A stretch of DNA of 64,000 bases from Pseudomonas sp. B21-056 (GCF_026016325.1 NZ_CP087203.1:4092001-4156000); one strand, 5' to 3'; numbered from the stretch's first letter, positions 28,425 through 38,119 are shown. A program made the numbers and translations. The notes: generated by a model from the letters alone, not told the origin.

Positions 28425-28462
28425 AAAACGGGCGCCTTCCGAGGAAAGCACCCGTTGCCGTT
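28425..28462 (-). terminator. Terminator downstream of second ghrA
   Basis: On the minus strand ACGGGTGC and GCGCCCGT flank a short inner stem (CTTTCC/GGAAGG type), followed by a T-rich run that includes seven T at about 28419-28425. Located 45-80 bp after the ghrA stop. Confidence 0.7.
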
Positions 28463-28505
28463 GTTTGCGACTTGCGAGCCACGTCACGCGTATCTCGATA
28501 CCCAC

Positions 28506-29432
28506 TCAATAACCACGGGAACGATCGATAACATCCGAAAGCGGCTCGCCCTGCTGGTGTCGACGGAGGTTCGCCAGCAGGATCGGTGCAGCCGATTCGG
28601 GCTGGGTCATACTCGCCACATGGGGGGTCAGGAACACTCGCGGATGCGCCCAGAAGGGATGTTCGACTGGCAGGGGCTCAGGCTCGGTGACATCGAGGAT
28701 CGCACGAGACAGCCGCCCCGAATCCAGCGCCTCGAGGAGATCTGCATCGACCAGGTGCGGACCACGAGCGACGTTGATCAACGCCGCACCAGCAGGCAGC
28801 GCAGAAAAAACTTCCCGGTTCAGGATACCCTTGGTCGCCGGGGTAAGCGGAAGCAGGCAGACCAGCACATCGCACCCCTCAAGGAAGGTATGCAATTGAT
28901 CGGGGCCGGCGAACCCCTCAACGCCATCCATCTCGCGCAGGGAACGATTCCAGCCGCGCAAACGGAAACCGTAACTCGCCAGCCGCGCCAGCACGGCGCA
29001 ACCAAGCGCTCCCATACCCATCACACCGATCGTACGGGCCGAGGCAGGCGGAACCTCGAGTGGATCCCAGACGCGCGCCGCCTTTGCCGCAACATAGTCG
29101 AAGAAGTCACGGTGAAGGGCCAGGACAGCCAGGCTGACATATTCCACCATGCCGTTGATGATGCCCGGCTCGACCATCCTGACGATGGGAATGTGCGCCG
29201 GCACGGCGGAAAAATCGACATGATCGACCCCCGCTCCCGATGAGAAGAAAACCTTTAGCCGAGGCAACGTGACGATGAACTCCGCCGGTGCTTGCCAGGC
29301 GATCAAGTATTCGACCTCGTCGAGGTCGCCGGCATCAGGCCAGACACGAAAGTCGAGGTCAGGGGCATGCTCGGCGAAGTAGTTTGCCCAAGCGGCCGCA
29401 CGCGCTGCATCAGATCGATAGAGAATGCTCAT
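28506..29432 (-). CDS. ghrA: Glyoxylate/hydroxypyruvate reductase A (copy 2)
   Basis: 308 residues, same family and length as the copy at 10549. Visible: IGVMGMGALGCAVLARLASYG (cofactor loop), LINVARGPHLVDADLLEALD, and HVASMTQPESAAPILL. It reduces glyoxylate or hydroxypyruvate. Its start lies nine bases after the IlvD/Edd stop, so the two are co-transcribed; a dehydratase followed by a glyoxylate-type reductase suggests handling of a sugar acid or hydroxyacid. Confidence 0.88.
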   Translation of the reverse strand: MSILYRSDAARAAAWANYFAEHAPDLDFRVWPDAGDLDEVEYLIAWQAPAEFIVTLPRLKVFFSSGAGVDHVDFSAVPAHIPIVRMVEPGIINGMVEYVSLAVLALHRDFFDYVAAKAARVWDPLEVPPASARTIGVMGMGALGCAVLARLASYGFRLRGWNRSLREMDGVEGFAGPDQLHTFLEGCDVLVCLLPLTPATKGILNREVFSALPAGAALINVARGPHLVDADLLEALDSGRLSRAILDVTEPEPLPVEHPFWAHPRVFLTPHVASMTQPESAAPILLANLRRHQQGEPLSDVIDRSRGY

Positions 29433-29441
29433 ATGTAAGTC

Positions 29442-31199
29442 CTACCAGCCGCCTACCCAGCCGTCGAAGAGCCCTTCCGGGAGGGTCTCTTCGTCGGCAC
29501 CACGGAGAAAATCGAAATCACAGCCGAGATGCGCCTGCTCGATATGTCGGTTGTAAAGATTGCGGTAACCACGCACGTGCCGGGATAGCGGCGGCTGCCA
29601 CGCCAGGCGCCGGCGCTCGAGTTCCTCCGGCTCGACGCAAAGTTCCAGCCGGCGAGCGGCAACGTCCAGTTCAATGATGTCGCCGTCACGCACCAGGGCG
29701 AGCGGACCGCCGACGGCTGCCTCGGGGGAGACGTGCAGCACTGCGGCACCGTAGGCAGTGCCGCTCATGCGGGCATCCGAGATGCGCAGCATGTCGCGCA
29801 CGCCACGCGCCATCAAATGGCGCGGCAGTGGCAGCATGCCCCACTCCGGCATCGCCGCACCCACGGGTCCGGCATTGCGCAGGATGAGTACGCTGTTCTC
29901 GTCGATACCAAGCGCCGGATCATCGATCCGGTCGGCGATCGTCTGTACGTCCTCGAATATCACCGCAGGGCCGCGATGACGGAACAGTTTCGGATCCGCA
30001 GCACAGGTCTTCATCACCGCTCCGTCCGGCGCAAGGTTGCCCCTCACCACGACCATCGCCTCGCCGGACCTCACCGGATTGTCCAGCGCGCGAATGACTT
30101 CGGTATCAATGACCTCGGCGGTCTCGATGATCTCGCCCATCGTGCGTCCGTCGACAGTCTGCGCATCCAGGTGCAAAAACGGCTTGAGGGTCTTCAGTAG
30201 ACCCGGTACGCCGCCGGCAGCCATCAATCGCTCGGTCAGATGTTCGCCGGCGGGCTGGACGTTTGCGATCAGCGGTACGCGCCTGGCAATCTCATCGAAG
30301 CGGTCGAGGGTCAGCGGCACACCGACGCGGCCGGCGAGAGCCAGCAGGTGGATGATGGCGTTGGTCGAACCGCCCACCGCACACAGGAGCGTGATGGCAT
30401 TGTCGAAGGCCCGTGCATCGAGAACCTCATCCGGGCACGGGCTGCCTTCGGCGGCCATGCGCACGCTACGGCGCCCCACCTCGCGAGCGATCTGATTGCG
30501 ACGCCGGTCAACCGCCGGAACCAGGCTACTGCCAGGCAGCGACACACCCAGCGCCTCGCATATGACCGCCATCGAGGAGGCGGTACCCATCTCGGAACAA
30601 TGGCCGGCAGTGCCCATGACACTTCGCTCGAACGCCGCGAAATCACCTTCAGCGAGCTCGCCGGCACGCAACTGGTCGACCAGACGCCAGACACCGGTGG
30701 CATTCGCCAGATTCCCGCCGGTCGATGACCTGGGTGTAGCCGGACCGCTTCCCAGGAAGATAAACGGAACGCCGGCACTGGCGGCTCCCATCAGCAGAGC
30801 CGGCTGAGTCTTGTCGCACCCTCCCAGGAGCACCACCGCATCGAATGGATAAGCGCGGATGGACTCTTCAGCCTCCATTGAAAGCAGGTTTCGAAATGGA
30901 AACGAGGACGGCTTGATGATGTTCTCGCTAAGCGACATCAGCGGAGCCTCGAATGGAATACCGCCTGCCTCGAGAATCCCGACCCTTACCTCTTCCGCAA
31001 GGGCGCGAAGGTTGAGATTGCATGGGTTGATGTCAGACCAGGTGTTCAGGATGCCTATAACAGGACGCTCCATCAGGTCTTCACGGCTCCAGCCGACGGC
31101 CGATAAGGTCGAGCGATGTACGAAGCCAGGCAGGTCATCCTTGCGGAACCAGCGGGCGCTGCGTAGCGGCCGGCTGTGTTTGGTTTTGTTATCGCTCAT
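29442..31199 (-). CDS. IlvD/Edd family dehydratase (sugar-acid dehydratase-like)
   Basis: 585 residues. Fe-S Cys are seen in WSDINPCNLNLR, GGCDKTQPALLMG and GTAGHCSEMGTASSM; the MGTAS variant is typical of arabonate/galactonate-type dehydratases, whereas biosynthetic IlvD has a different loop. It would dehydrate an aldonic acid to a 2-keto-3-deoxy acid. Cotranscribed with ghrA copy 2. No sugar transporter is adjacent, so the substrate is unresolved. Confidence 0.82.
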   Translation of the reverse strand: MSDNKTKHSRPLRSARWFRKDDLPGFVHRSTLSAVGWSREDLMERPVIGILNTWSDINPCNLNLRALAEEVRVGILEAGGIPFEAPLMSLSENIIKPSSFPFRNLLSMEAEESIRAYPFDAVVLLGGCDKTQPALLMGAASAGVPFIFLGSGPATPRSSTGGNLANATGVWRLVDQLRAGELAEGDFAAFERSVMGTAGHCSEMGTASSMAVICEALGVSLPGSSLVPAVDRRRNQIAREVGRRSVRMAAEGSPCPDEVLDARAFDNAITLLCAVGGSTNAIIHLLALAGRVGVPLTLDRFDEIARRVPLIANVQPAGEHLTERLMAAGGVPGLLKTLKPFLHLDAQTVDGRTMGEIIETAEVIDTEVIRALDNPVRSGEAMVVVRGNLAPDGAVMKTCAADPKLFRHRGPAVIFEDVQTIADRIDDPALGIDENSVLILRNAGPVGAAMPEWGMLPLPRHLMARGVRDMLRISDARMSGTAYGAAVLHVSPEAAVGGPLALVRDGDIIELDVAARRLELCVEPEELERRRLAWQPPLSRHVRGYRNLYNRHIEQAHLGCDFDFLRGADEETLPEGLFDGWVGGW

Positions 31200-31311
31200 G
31201 AAATCACCTTGGCGCGGGAAAATTCTAATTGGGCATTTGCAAACAAGTACCCGTCCGACGCACTCCGACCAGGCGTCGCAATCGCCAGGCCGGAGTGAAG
31301 TGACGGTGCTG

Positions 31312-32166
31312 ACTCAGAGACCGACCAGGCCGGCCAGTCCACCGATATCGGCGATCTGACGATAGTTGTAGCAAGCGTTGCCCGGCTGCTCGTGACCACG
31401 GGCGACGAAGGCCTTGTTCTTGATCTTCATGTCTTCGGCCGGCATCAGGTCGTAACGGAAGCTCGAGGACACGTGCATCACGTCCTCCGGACCGCAGCCG
31501 AGGTTGTCGAGCATGTATTCGAAGGCTTGCAGACGTGGCTTGTAAGCCTGGGCTTCCTGGGCGGTGAAGACCTTGTGGAACGGCACGCCCAACTTGTCGA
31601 CGTTGGACATGATCTGTTCGTTCATCGCGTTGGAGAAGATCACCAGGGGGATCTTGTCGGCGATCTTCGCCAGACCGGCCGTTACGTCGGGATGCGGACC
31701 CCAGGTCGGCACTGCGTCGTAGTAAAGTTGGCCTTCGCCGCGATACTCGATGCCCCAACGCTTGCACAACCGCGACATGGCGGTCTTGAGAATTTCATCG
31801 TAAGGCAGCCAGTCACCCATCACCTGATCCAGGCGATAGGCGGTGAAATCCTTTACGAACTGGTCCATCTGCTCAGGGGCAACGCGATCAGCGAATAGCT
31901 CGCGCGTCAGGGGGCCCATCTGAAAGTTGGTCAGCGTGCCGTAGCAGTCGAAGGTGATGTACTTGGGGCGCAGAAAGCTCATGTGGGCAGTCCTGAAGTT
32001 TGTTGATAAACATGATTGCCGACAGCATTGACCCCGTTTCGGGGCGACGATGCGTCGCAGCAACACGACCTCATTACAGCACTGTGAAACCAGCATATGG
32101 CGTTAAAAGCCCGATCTGCTTGGTATAAACCACTATTTTGCCAGTCACACTCAGCAGACTTTGCCG
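31312..32166. repeat. Direct duplication, copy 2
   Basis: Second copy of the 27454-28308 segment. The junctions are at CTCAGAGACCGACC on the left and ACTCAGCAGACTTTG on the right. Flanks outside these points are unrelated (PuuB-like gene on one side of copy 1, IlvD gene near copy 2). Confidence 0.9.
31314..31982 (-). CDS. Haloacid dehalogenase type II-like HAD hydrolase (copy 2)
   Basis: 222 residues, one residue different from copy 1 (VDKLG instead of VGKLG). All four HAD motifs are intact. Of about six nucleotide differences from copy 1, five lie in the first fifth of the gene next to the diverged upstream region. Upstream of the IlvD gene by 115 bp, so it may lead the HAD-IlvD-GhrA transcript. 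Longer in-frame starts enter the non-conserved leader. Confidence 0.86.
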   Translation of the reverse strand: MSFLRPKYITFDCYGTLTNFQMGPLTRELFADRVAPEQMDQFVKDFTAYRLDQVMGDWLPYDEILKTAMSRLCKRWGIEYRGEGQLYYDAVPTWGPHPDVTAGLAKIADKIPLVIFSNAMNEQIMSNVDKLGVPFHKVFTAQEAQAYKPRLQAFEYMLDNLGCGPEDVMHVSSSFRYDLMPAEDMKIKNKAFVARGHEQPGNACYNYRQIADIGGLAGLVGL

Positions 32167-32261
32167 AGCGGTAATCGTAGCCGCCACTCACGTTGCAGCA
32201 GCACCTGCGGTGCCGAGCGAGCGGTCTCCCGGAAGGAGCAATTCACCCTTTGCTGTTCAAC

Positions 32262-32292
32262 AAAACAAAACGCCCCTCCATGAAAGAGGGGC
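32262..32292 (-). terminator. Terminator of the threonine dehydratase-like gene
   Basis: On the minus strand GCCCCTC and GAGGGGC form a 7-bp stem around a TTTCATG-type loop, then a GTTTTGTTTT tract. It lies about 70-100 bp after the gene's stop. Confidence 0.85.
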
Positions 32293-32360
32293 ATTTGTCA
32301 CACACGGTCCGCGGCATCACCACGGCTTCATAGGCACACTATCCATCGTGCGCCGCAAGC

Positions 32361-33332
32361 TTACTCGCCACCCTTGTAAACCTCGGCAAGGTCGCACAGA
32401 TCCCAGTTGCCGCCGGTCAATACCACGCAAACTTTTTCATCCGGCCTGACTTTGACGACGCCCGCCAACAGCGCACCGATGCCGATCGAAGCGGCGGGCT
32501 CGGCGATCAGTTTCGCGTCCTTGGCCAGGACACGCATGCCTTGAATGATGTGCTCGTCCTCGACCAGAACAATCTCATCCACGTAGCGCTCGATGATGGG
32601 ATAGGGGTTCTGCCCCGGCACACTTAACCGCAAGCCGTCGGCAATGGTGTTCTTCAAGGGGAGCGTGGTGCGCTGCTTGTTCAATCGACTGTGATAGTAC
32701 TTGGGGGTCAACGCTGGCTCCGCGCCGACGATCCGCACCGATGGCTTGGTCTCCTTGATTGCGGTGGCGATGCCAGAAATCAGACCGCCACCGCCCATTG
32801 GGACAATGACCGTGTCCACATCCTCCAGATCCTCCAGGATCTCGCAGCCTATCGTTCCCTGACCGGCCATCACCACCGGGTCTTCAAAGCCATGGACGAC
32901 GGTATAGCCATTCTCTGCCGCAATTTCATACACCCTCTTCCACCGCGCCAAATTGTCACCATCGAAAAGAATGACCTCGGCACCCAGGGCTTCCGTATTG
33001 GCGATCTTGATTTTCGGCGTGGTAACCGGAAGCACCAGGAATGCTTTCACACCCAGCATTCGAGCAGCGTAGGCGAGCCCTTGGGCGTGATTGCCGGAAG
33101 ACGTGGCAATGATGCCATTGGCGATCGCCTCCCTGGGCATCGAGAGCGTCTTGTTCAGCGCACCGCGAATCTTGAACGCCCCGGTGATCTGCAGGGTTTC
33201 AGGCTTGAGATAGAGCTGACAACCCACCGCCTTTTCTATTTTCTCCGCACGCAGTAGCGGCGTATGTCTGACATGGGGTTTCAGCCGTTCCTGGGCTTCT
33301 CGAATGTCCTGAATGGTTGGATAGTCACGCAT
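32361..33332 (-). CDS. eutB: PLP-dependent threonine dehydratase-like enzyme (EutB/BhcB-like)
   Basis: 323 residues, fold-type II PLP enzyme of the serine/threonine dehydratase family without a regulatory ACT domain. PLP Lys lies in LQITGAFKIRGALNK; the SSGNHAQGLAYAARM loop and the VPMGGGGLISGIA phosphate loop are present. It pairs with an ornithine-cyclodeaminase-like gene, the arrangement of ectoine-catabolic eutBC and also of the dehydratase/reductase pair of the beta-hydroxyaspartate cycle. The symbol is tentative. ATG at 33332 chosen for the GAGAGA ribosome site. Confidence 0.8.
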   Translation of the reverse strand: MRDYPTIQDIREAQERLKPHVRHTPLLRAEKIEKAVGCQLYLKPETLQITGAFKIRGALNKTLSMPREAIANGIIATSSGNHAQGLAYAARMLGVKAFLVLPVTTPKIKIANTEALGAEVILFDGDNLARWKRVYEIAAENGYTVVHGFEDPVVMAGQGTIGCEILEDLEDVDTVIVPMGGGGLISGIATAIKETKPSVRIVGAEPALTPKYYHSRLNKQRTTLPLKNTIADGLRLSVPGQNPYPIIERYVDEIVLVEDEHIIQGMRVLAKDAKLIAEPAASIGIGALLAGVVKVRPDEKVCVVLTGGNWDLCDLAEVYKGGE

Positions 33333-33368
33333 GGATGTTCTCTCTCCGTACTGTCGAAAAATCACAAT

Positions 33369-34358
33369 TCAAAGGAACGCAAAAAAAGTCCCGACCTTGT
33401 TTTCCAGCGCATTGCGGTAGATTTTTTCGGCAGTGGTGTTGTCCTGGATGGCCATGCCCGTGGAATCGAAAATGGTAATTTCGTCATCGTTTTCCCGGCC
33501 AGGCTTTCTGCCCAGCAGTATCTCGCCGAGCTCACCATGGATATCGTCCTGGGTGATGATCTTCGCGTTCAGCGGATGCCAGGTTTCGCCTTTTTCGATG
33601 CACTGTGAGATCGAGTCGTTGACTATCTTGGCGTGCCTGAATATTTCAGGATCCAACTCCTGCTTGCCTTTCATATCCGTACCTATGGCGACGATATGGG
33701 TTCCAGGTTTCACCCAGCTCGCATCCACCAGTGAGCCTTTGCCACGAGTGGTCGTGATCAGAATATCGGCCTGCTCGACTGCCTCTTTCTTCGAGTCGGC
33801 CAAGATCACTGGAATATCGAACTCGCCTTCGATATCCGTTTTGAATCTGGCGAGCGCCTCCGGGTTTCTGCTCCAGGCATGGATCTCTTCGATCTGCATC
33901 ACCAGGCTGATGGCCCGAATCTGCATCCGGGCCTGGTTCCCTGTACCTATGGTGGTGATTTTCTTTGCGTTCTTCCTTGCCAGCGCCTTTACCGAAACGG
34001 CCCCCGACGCCCCCGTCCTGAGACCGGTGAGCAGACTTGCGTCCATGACGCAGATCAGCGCGCAGCTCCTGGCATCAAACAGGAGAATGGAGCCCATGCC
34101 ATTAGGCACGCCGTATGTCGTCGGATTATCGAGAAAGCCTCCGGAAGAGGCTTTCATCGAGATCATTTCGTTGCTCTTGCAGTAACCGACCTTGAAGTCG
34201 ATTTCTCCGCGAGGCGCCGGGAGATGTATGCCGATGTAATCAGGCTGTATCACCTGTCCACTGCAGAAGGCCTTGTACGCTTCTTCCACCGTACCGATGA
34301 CCTCTTGCATGGATATCAATTTGCCGACTTCTTCTTTAGTCAGTAGCAATGTTTTCAT
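33369..34358 (-). CDS. eutC: Ornithine cyclodeaminase/mu-crystallin family enzyme (EutC/BhcD-like)
   Basis: 329 residues. NAD-binding [37 protein letters not shown] and the [19 protein letters not shown] segment are hallmarks of the ornithine cyclodeaminase superfamily. Members include EutC, iminosuccinate reductase BhcD and alanine dehydrogenases. First gene of the pair with the dehydratase, 36-bp gap. No ectoine hydrolase or beta-hydroxyaspartate aldolase gene is in the window, so which pathway is served is open. Confidence 0.8.
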   Translation of the reverse strand: MKTLLLTKEEVGKLISMQEVIGTVEEAYKAFCSGQVIQPDYIGIHLPAPRGEIDFKVGYCKSNEMISMKASSGGFLDNPTTYGVPNGMGSILLFDARSCALICVMDASLLTGLRTGASGAVSVKALARKNAKKITTIGTGNQARMQIRAISLVMQIEEIHAWSRNPEALARFKTDIEGEFDIPVILADSKKEAVEQADILITTTRGKGSLVDASWVKPGTHIVAIGTDMKGKQELDPEIFRHAKIVNDSISQCIEKGETWHPLNAKIITQDDIHGELGEILLGRKPGRENDDEITIFDSTGMAIQDNTTAEKIYRNALENKVGTFFAFL

Positions 34359-34373
34359 CTACACCAACTCGCT

Positions 34374-34900
34374 GTGATTGGATGAGCATCTGTCAGGTTC
34401 ACGCATAGGTTCCCAAGCCGAGTTTGCTCACCCTCTCAGGTGCGAGCTCTACGAGAGTGCATGACCCGTTTGCCTGTAATCATTATGCTGCCGAGCGCTC
34501 AGCAGAAAATCCCGGATACCCTGGAAATACGCAACTTCCAGTTTTTTTCATCATCTGCGACCAAAGCTAACGCTCCCAAAGACGAGCAATAAGTGGCGGA
34601 TGGAACATTCGCTGCTGAGGCCTCTGTGCCTGCCGCGTCGATCATTCCGGCCAGCACAGCAGAAACTTCCGAACGCCCCCTCGAAAATGCCCGATCCTGC
34701 GATTGCGCGCACCCAATACGGCAGTCCTCCCGGGGTCCGGATGTCTACTATGGGACCAACAACGGCAGTGGCTGCCAGATGCCTGCACGTACCGATAACT
34801 TCTTCGGGAAGTAATAGCGTTACGGTATTGGGACGACGCTGCCGCATTGCGCATTGCTCACTACAAAGCGATAAACCAATAGGCTCCAGGCCAGGAGAAT
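34374..34900. other. About 530-bp stretch without a convincing gene
   Basis: Between the divergent OCD-family gene and the FAD oxidase gene. Open frames on both strands are short and overlap one another without recognisable family features. It likely holds two divergent promoters and possibly decayed coding sequence on the minus strand near 34560-34800 (one frame there reads PIVDIRTPGGLPYWVRAIAG). Confidence 0.5.
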
Positions 34901-34903
34901 AGA

Positions 34904-36229
34904 ATGCCGGCCCCCTTGATAACCATTGAGTCCACACCGCAGCTGCCGCGAAGCGCCGATGCTGTCGTTATCGGCGGCGGTATCATCGGCGTATGCGCCG
35001 CCTATTTCATGGCCCGTCAGGGTATGAGCGTTGCTGTCATCGAGAAGGGCCGCATAGGTGCCGAGCAATCCAGCCGCAACTGGGGATGGTGCCGCCAGCA
35101 GAACCGCGACGCCCGCGAGCTGCCGTTATCGACCAGAAGTCTCGCGCTCTGGGAGGAGATCACCGCTGACCTGAACGAGGACCTGGGTTTTCGCCGCTGC
35201 GGATTGTTCTATCTTTCGGACAGCCAGGCCGAACTGGACGGTTGGGCAAAATGGCGGGATTTCGCGCTCACCCAGGGCGTCACGACTCATATGCTGAGCG
35301 GTGCCGAAGCCACGCAACGTGGCGCGGCAACCGGCAAGCCCTGGTTGGGTGGTGTATTTTCGCCGTCCGATGGCATCGCTGACCCATCGCGGGCGGCCCC
35401 GCTGATTGCCAAGGGTGTGATCAAGCATGGCGGTTCGATACACCAATTCTGCGCAGCCCGCGGCGTCGAGACCGAAGCCGGCCGAGTGTCGGGGGTCATC
35501 ACGGAAAAGGGTGTGATCAAGACCCGTCAGGTGGTGATGGCTGGCGGCGCCTGGGCCTCTTCCTTCTGTGCCCAGCTTGGCATTCGCTTTCCCCAGGCGT
35601 CGGTGCGATCGAGCATCATGTCGGTCATGCCGGGAGCCCAGGGGCTTCCCGACACGCTTCATACCAGCGATGTGACCGTCACCCGGCGCGGGGACGGCGG
35701 CTATACGCTGGCTATTTCCGGACGGGCCTGCGTGGATCCGACGCCGCAGCAGCTTCGGTTCTCATCGTACTTTCTGCCGATGTTCGCCAAGCGCTGGCAA
35801 ATGCTCTCGCCCGGTGATCTGCAAGGTTGGCAGTATGGACACGAGACGCGCCGCAAATGGGCGCTCGACCGACCTACACCGATGGAGCGCGTTCGTATAC
35901 TCGACCCTCGCCCCTCAGATGCAATCCTGAAGGAAACCCTTGCCCGTGCGCGCCGGCTGTTGCCCGCCCTGGGCAGCGTGCCCATTCAGGCCGGTTGGGC
36001 AGGCTATATCGACAGCACCCCCGACGGTGTGCCGGTTATCGACGAAGCGCAAAACCTGCCGGGCTTCATTCTGGCCGCCGGCTTCTCGGGGCACGGCTTC
36101 GGCATAGGCCCCGGCGCCGGGCGCCTGATTGCCGAACTGGCGTCCGGTACGAGGCCATTTGTGGACCACACTCAGTATTCACTTGCCCGCTTGAACAGAG
36201 GTGTTTGGGGTAAGGTCTCCGAGTTCTGA
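34904..36229 (+). CDS. FAD-dependent oxidoreductase (DAO family)
   Basis: 441 residues. FAD site ADAVVIGGGIIGVCAAYFMA, the SSRNWGWCRQQNRD flavin loop, and the C-terminal GFSGHGFGIGPGAG. It resembles D-amino-acid/sarcosine-like or PuuB-type oxidases and, unlike the DAO gene at 17749, is not followed by alpha or Fe-S subunits, so it probably acts alone. Preceded by AGGAG and followed by a strong terminator at 36250. Next downstream is OprD, under its own promoter. Confidence 0.85.
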   Translation: MPAPLITIESTPQLPRSADAVVIGGGIIGVCAAYFMARQGMSVAVIEKGRIGAEQSSRNWGWCRQQNRDARELPLSTRSLALWEEITADLNEDLGFRRCGLFYLSDSQAELDGWAKWRDFALTQGVTTHMLSGAEATQRGAATGKPWLGGVFSPSDGIADPSRAAPLIAKGVIKHGGSIHQFCAARGVETEAGRVSGVITEKGVIKTRQVVMAGGAWASSFCAQLGIRFPQASVRSSIMSVMPGAQGLPDTLHTSDVTVTRRGDGGYTLAISGRACVDPTPQQLRFSSYFLPMFAKRWQMLSPGDLQGWQYGHETRRKWALDRPTPMERVRILDPRPSDAILKETLARARRLLPALGSVPIQAGWAGYIDSTPDGVPVIDEAQNLPGFILAAGFSGHGFGIGPGAGRLIAELASGTRPFVDHTQYSLARLNRGVWGKVSEF

Positions 36230-36249
36230 CAATCGTTCTTCGTTGTTTG

Positions 36250-36276
36250 GCGGGAGCTTTGCTCCCGCTTTTTTTT
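36250..36276 (+). terminator. Strong terminator of the FAD oxidase gene
   Basis: GCGGGAGC/GCTCCCGC, 8-bp perfect stem with a TTT loop, then eight T. Confidence 0.93.
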
Positions 36277-36459
36277 ATTCGTCAGAACCACCTGCCCGGC
36301 AAAAAAACCAGGCATGGACTGCTCCCGAAAACGGTTGAAAACCTATTCGGCCAAGCGCGACAACCAAGCCTCTATCCCTGAAAAACCAGCCGACATTTGC
36401 TGCCGGCCTTGCCCTTGATTTGAGCCGTAGATGCGGTCTGTCGCGCCATCTTTTATGCA

Positions 36460-36512
36460 ATCTGCCGAATTACTTTCAGCCCCTTGTCAGGCCTGGCGAC
36501 AGCTGCGATACA
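36460..36512 (+). promoter_or_regulatory. Predicted sigma-70 promoter and upstream box of oprD
   Basis: TTGTCA at 36484-36489 and GATACA at 36507-36512 are separated by 17 bp. A box ATCTGCCGAATT lies 12 bp upstream of the -35. The same arrangement precedes the GNAT gene at 38191-38243 with identical spacings. Confidence 0.65.
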
Positions 36513-36674
36513 GCCACCGCTCCCAAGGCAACAGAGAACGGACTGCCAATGCAACGAGGTCGCCGGCAAGGCTCTTCATTCTCGCGAGTTTGCCCAGGAG
36601 CCGGTTCTGCCGCAGACCCGTTGTCCACCGTAAGAGCAACGAAAAACTAATAAAAAAACCAATGGAGTCACCCC

Positions 36675-38015
36675 ATGAACGTCGTGAAACACAGCTGTCT
36701 CGCCCTGGCCGTCACCACCACGGCCTCGCAACTGGCCGTCGCCGGCCAGCAGGAGGAAGCCAAGGGGTTTATCGAGGAGAGCAGCCTGAATCTGCTCAAC
36801 CGTAACTTCTACATGAACCGCGACTTGCGCAACGGCGGCAGCAACAGTCAGGGCAGCAACGGCGCCAAGCCGGCCAGTGAGCGCAATGGCTACCGTGAAG
36901 AGTGGGCGCAGGGCGCCATGCTCAACTTCGCATCAGGCTTCACCCAAGGCACCATAGGCTTCGGCACCGATGCCTTCGCTTACGGCGGGGCCAAGTTGGA
37001 TACCGGTCGCGGTCGGGTCGGTAACGGCCTGCTGCCGATCAGCAACAACCGAACCTCCGACGCCAATGTGCCGGACGCCTACGGCGAGATCGGTGGAGCA
37101 GTGAAGATGCGCGTCTCCTCCACTGTGCTGAAGTACGGCGAACAGCGCCCGACCGCCCCGGTATTCGCCATGGGTGACAACCGCTTGTTGCCGGAAGTGG
37201 CCACCGGCTTCCAGCTGTCGAGCAAAGAGTTCGATGATCTTTTCCTCGAGGCCGGTCACTTCACCGCGTACAACGGCAGGAACTCGACCAACTCCAATGA
37301 CAAGCTGGTCACCAGCTATGCGGGTGTCGAAGCCGACAGCGTGGACTTCGTCGGCGGCTCCTACAAGGTCAGCGATAACCTCCGGCTGATGGCCTACACC
37401 AGCAGAGCCGAAGAGGTCTGGCGCCAGTACTTCGGCAGCGCTTCCTACACCCTGCCGTTGGCCGACAAGCAGTCATTGAACTTCGGCCTGACGGCCTACA
37501 AGACCAACGACGAGGGGCAAGCCCGCGCCGGCAAGATCGACACCACCAGTTGGTCGGCCAAAGCCGCCTACACCTTCGGCCCGCACAAGGTCAGCCTGGC
37601 CTACCAGAAGATTGATGGCGACGAGACCTTCGACTACATCGGTGTCGACTCGATCTGGTTGGCGAACTCGGTGCAGTACTCCGACTTCAACAGTCCCAAT
37701 GAGCGCTCCATGCAGATCCGCTACGACATCGACATGGCCAGTTTCGGTGTGCCGGGCCTGAGCCTTATGACCCGCTACGTCAAGGGTGACCAGATCGATT
37801 TCACCAAGGCCGATCCCAACGGTGCCTATTTCCGTGCCGGAGCCGACGATGAGAAGCAATGGGAGCGCGATATCGAAGCCAAATACGTGGTCCAGTCGGG
37901 TTCGGCCAAGGACCTGTCCTTGCGCCTGCGCCAGGCCACCCATCGCTCCAGCTCGTTTGAAAGCGATGTGGATGAGGTGCGGCTGATCATCGAATATCCG
38001 CTGAGCATCCTGTAG
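36675..38015 (+). CDS. oprD: OprD-family outer-membrane porin
   Basis: 446 residues with a signal peptide of about 24 residues (ending AVAG). Mature start EEAKGFIEESSLNLLNRNFYMNRD is typical, as is the ending DVDEVRLIIEYPL, with alternating aromatic beta-strands between. OprD-family porins are substrate-selective for basic amino acids, dipeptides or aromatic acids. TGGAG precedes the ATG. Its location beside the catabolic genes suggests it admits their substrate through the outer membrane. Confidence 0.92.
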   Translation: MNVVKHSCLALAVTTTASQLAVAGQQEEAKGFIEESSLNLLNRNFYMNRDLRNGGSNSQGSNGAKPASERNGYREEWAQGAMLNFASGFTQGTIGFGTDAFAYGGAKLDTGRGRVGNGLLPISNNRTSDANVPDAYGEIGGAVKMRVSSTVLKYGEQRPTAPVFAMGDNRLLPEVATGFQLSSKEFDDLFLEAGHFTAYNGRNSTNSNDKLVTSYAGVEADSVDFVGGSYKVSDNLRLMAYTSRAEEVWRQYFGSASYTLPLADKQSLNFGLTAYKTNDEGQARAGKIDTTSWSAKAAYTFGPHKVSLAYQKIDGDETFDYIGVDSIWLANSVQYSDFNSPNERSMQIRYDIDMASFGVPGLSLMTRYVKGDQIDFTKADPNGAYFRAGADDEKQWERDIEAKYVVQSGSAKDLSLRLRQATHRSSSFESDVDEVRLIIEYPLSIL

Positions 38016-38094
38016 CGGTTTTTCCCGGTCGGCTTTTCTCTCTCGTGGGTCGACCGGTTTTCTTGAAGGCTTTCTCCACGCTCCTTCGCCTTGA

Positions 38095-38119
38095 GGCGCC
38101 CATTCGGGCGCCTTTTTTT
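38095..38119 (+). terminator. Terminator of oprD
   Basis: GGCGCCC and GGGCGCC form a perfect 7-bp stem with an ATTC loop, followed by seven T. Confidence 0.93.
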
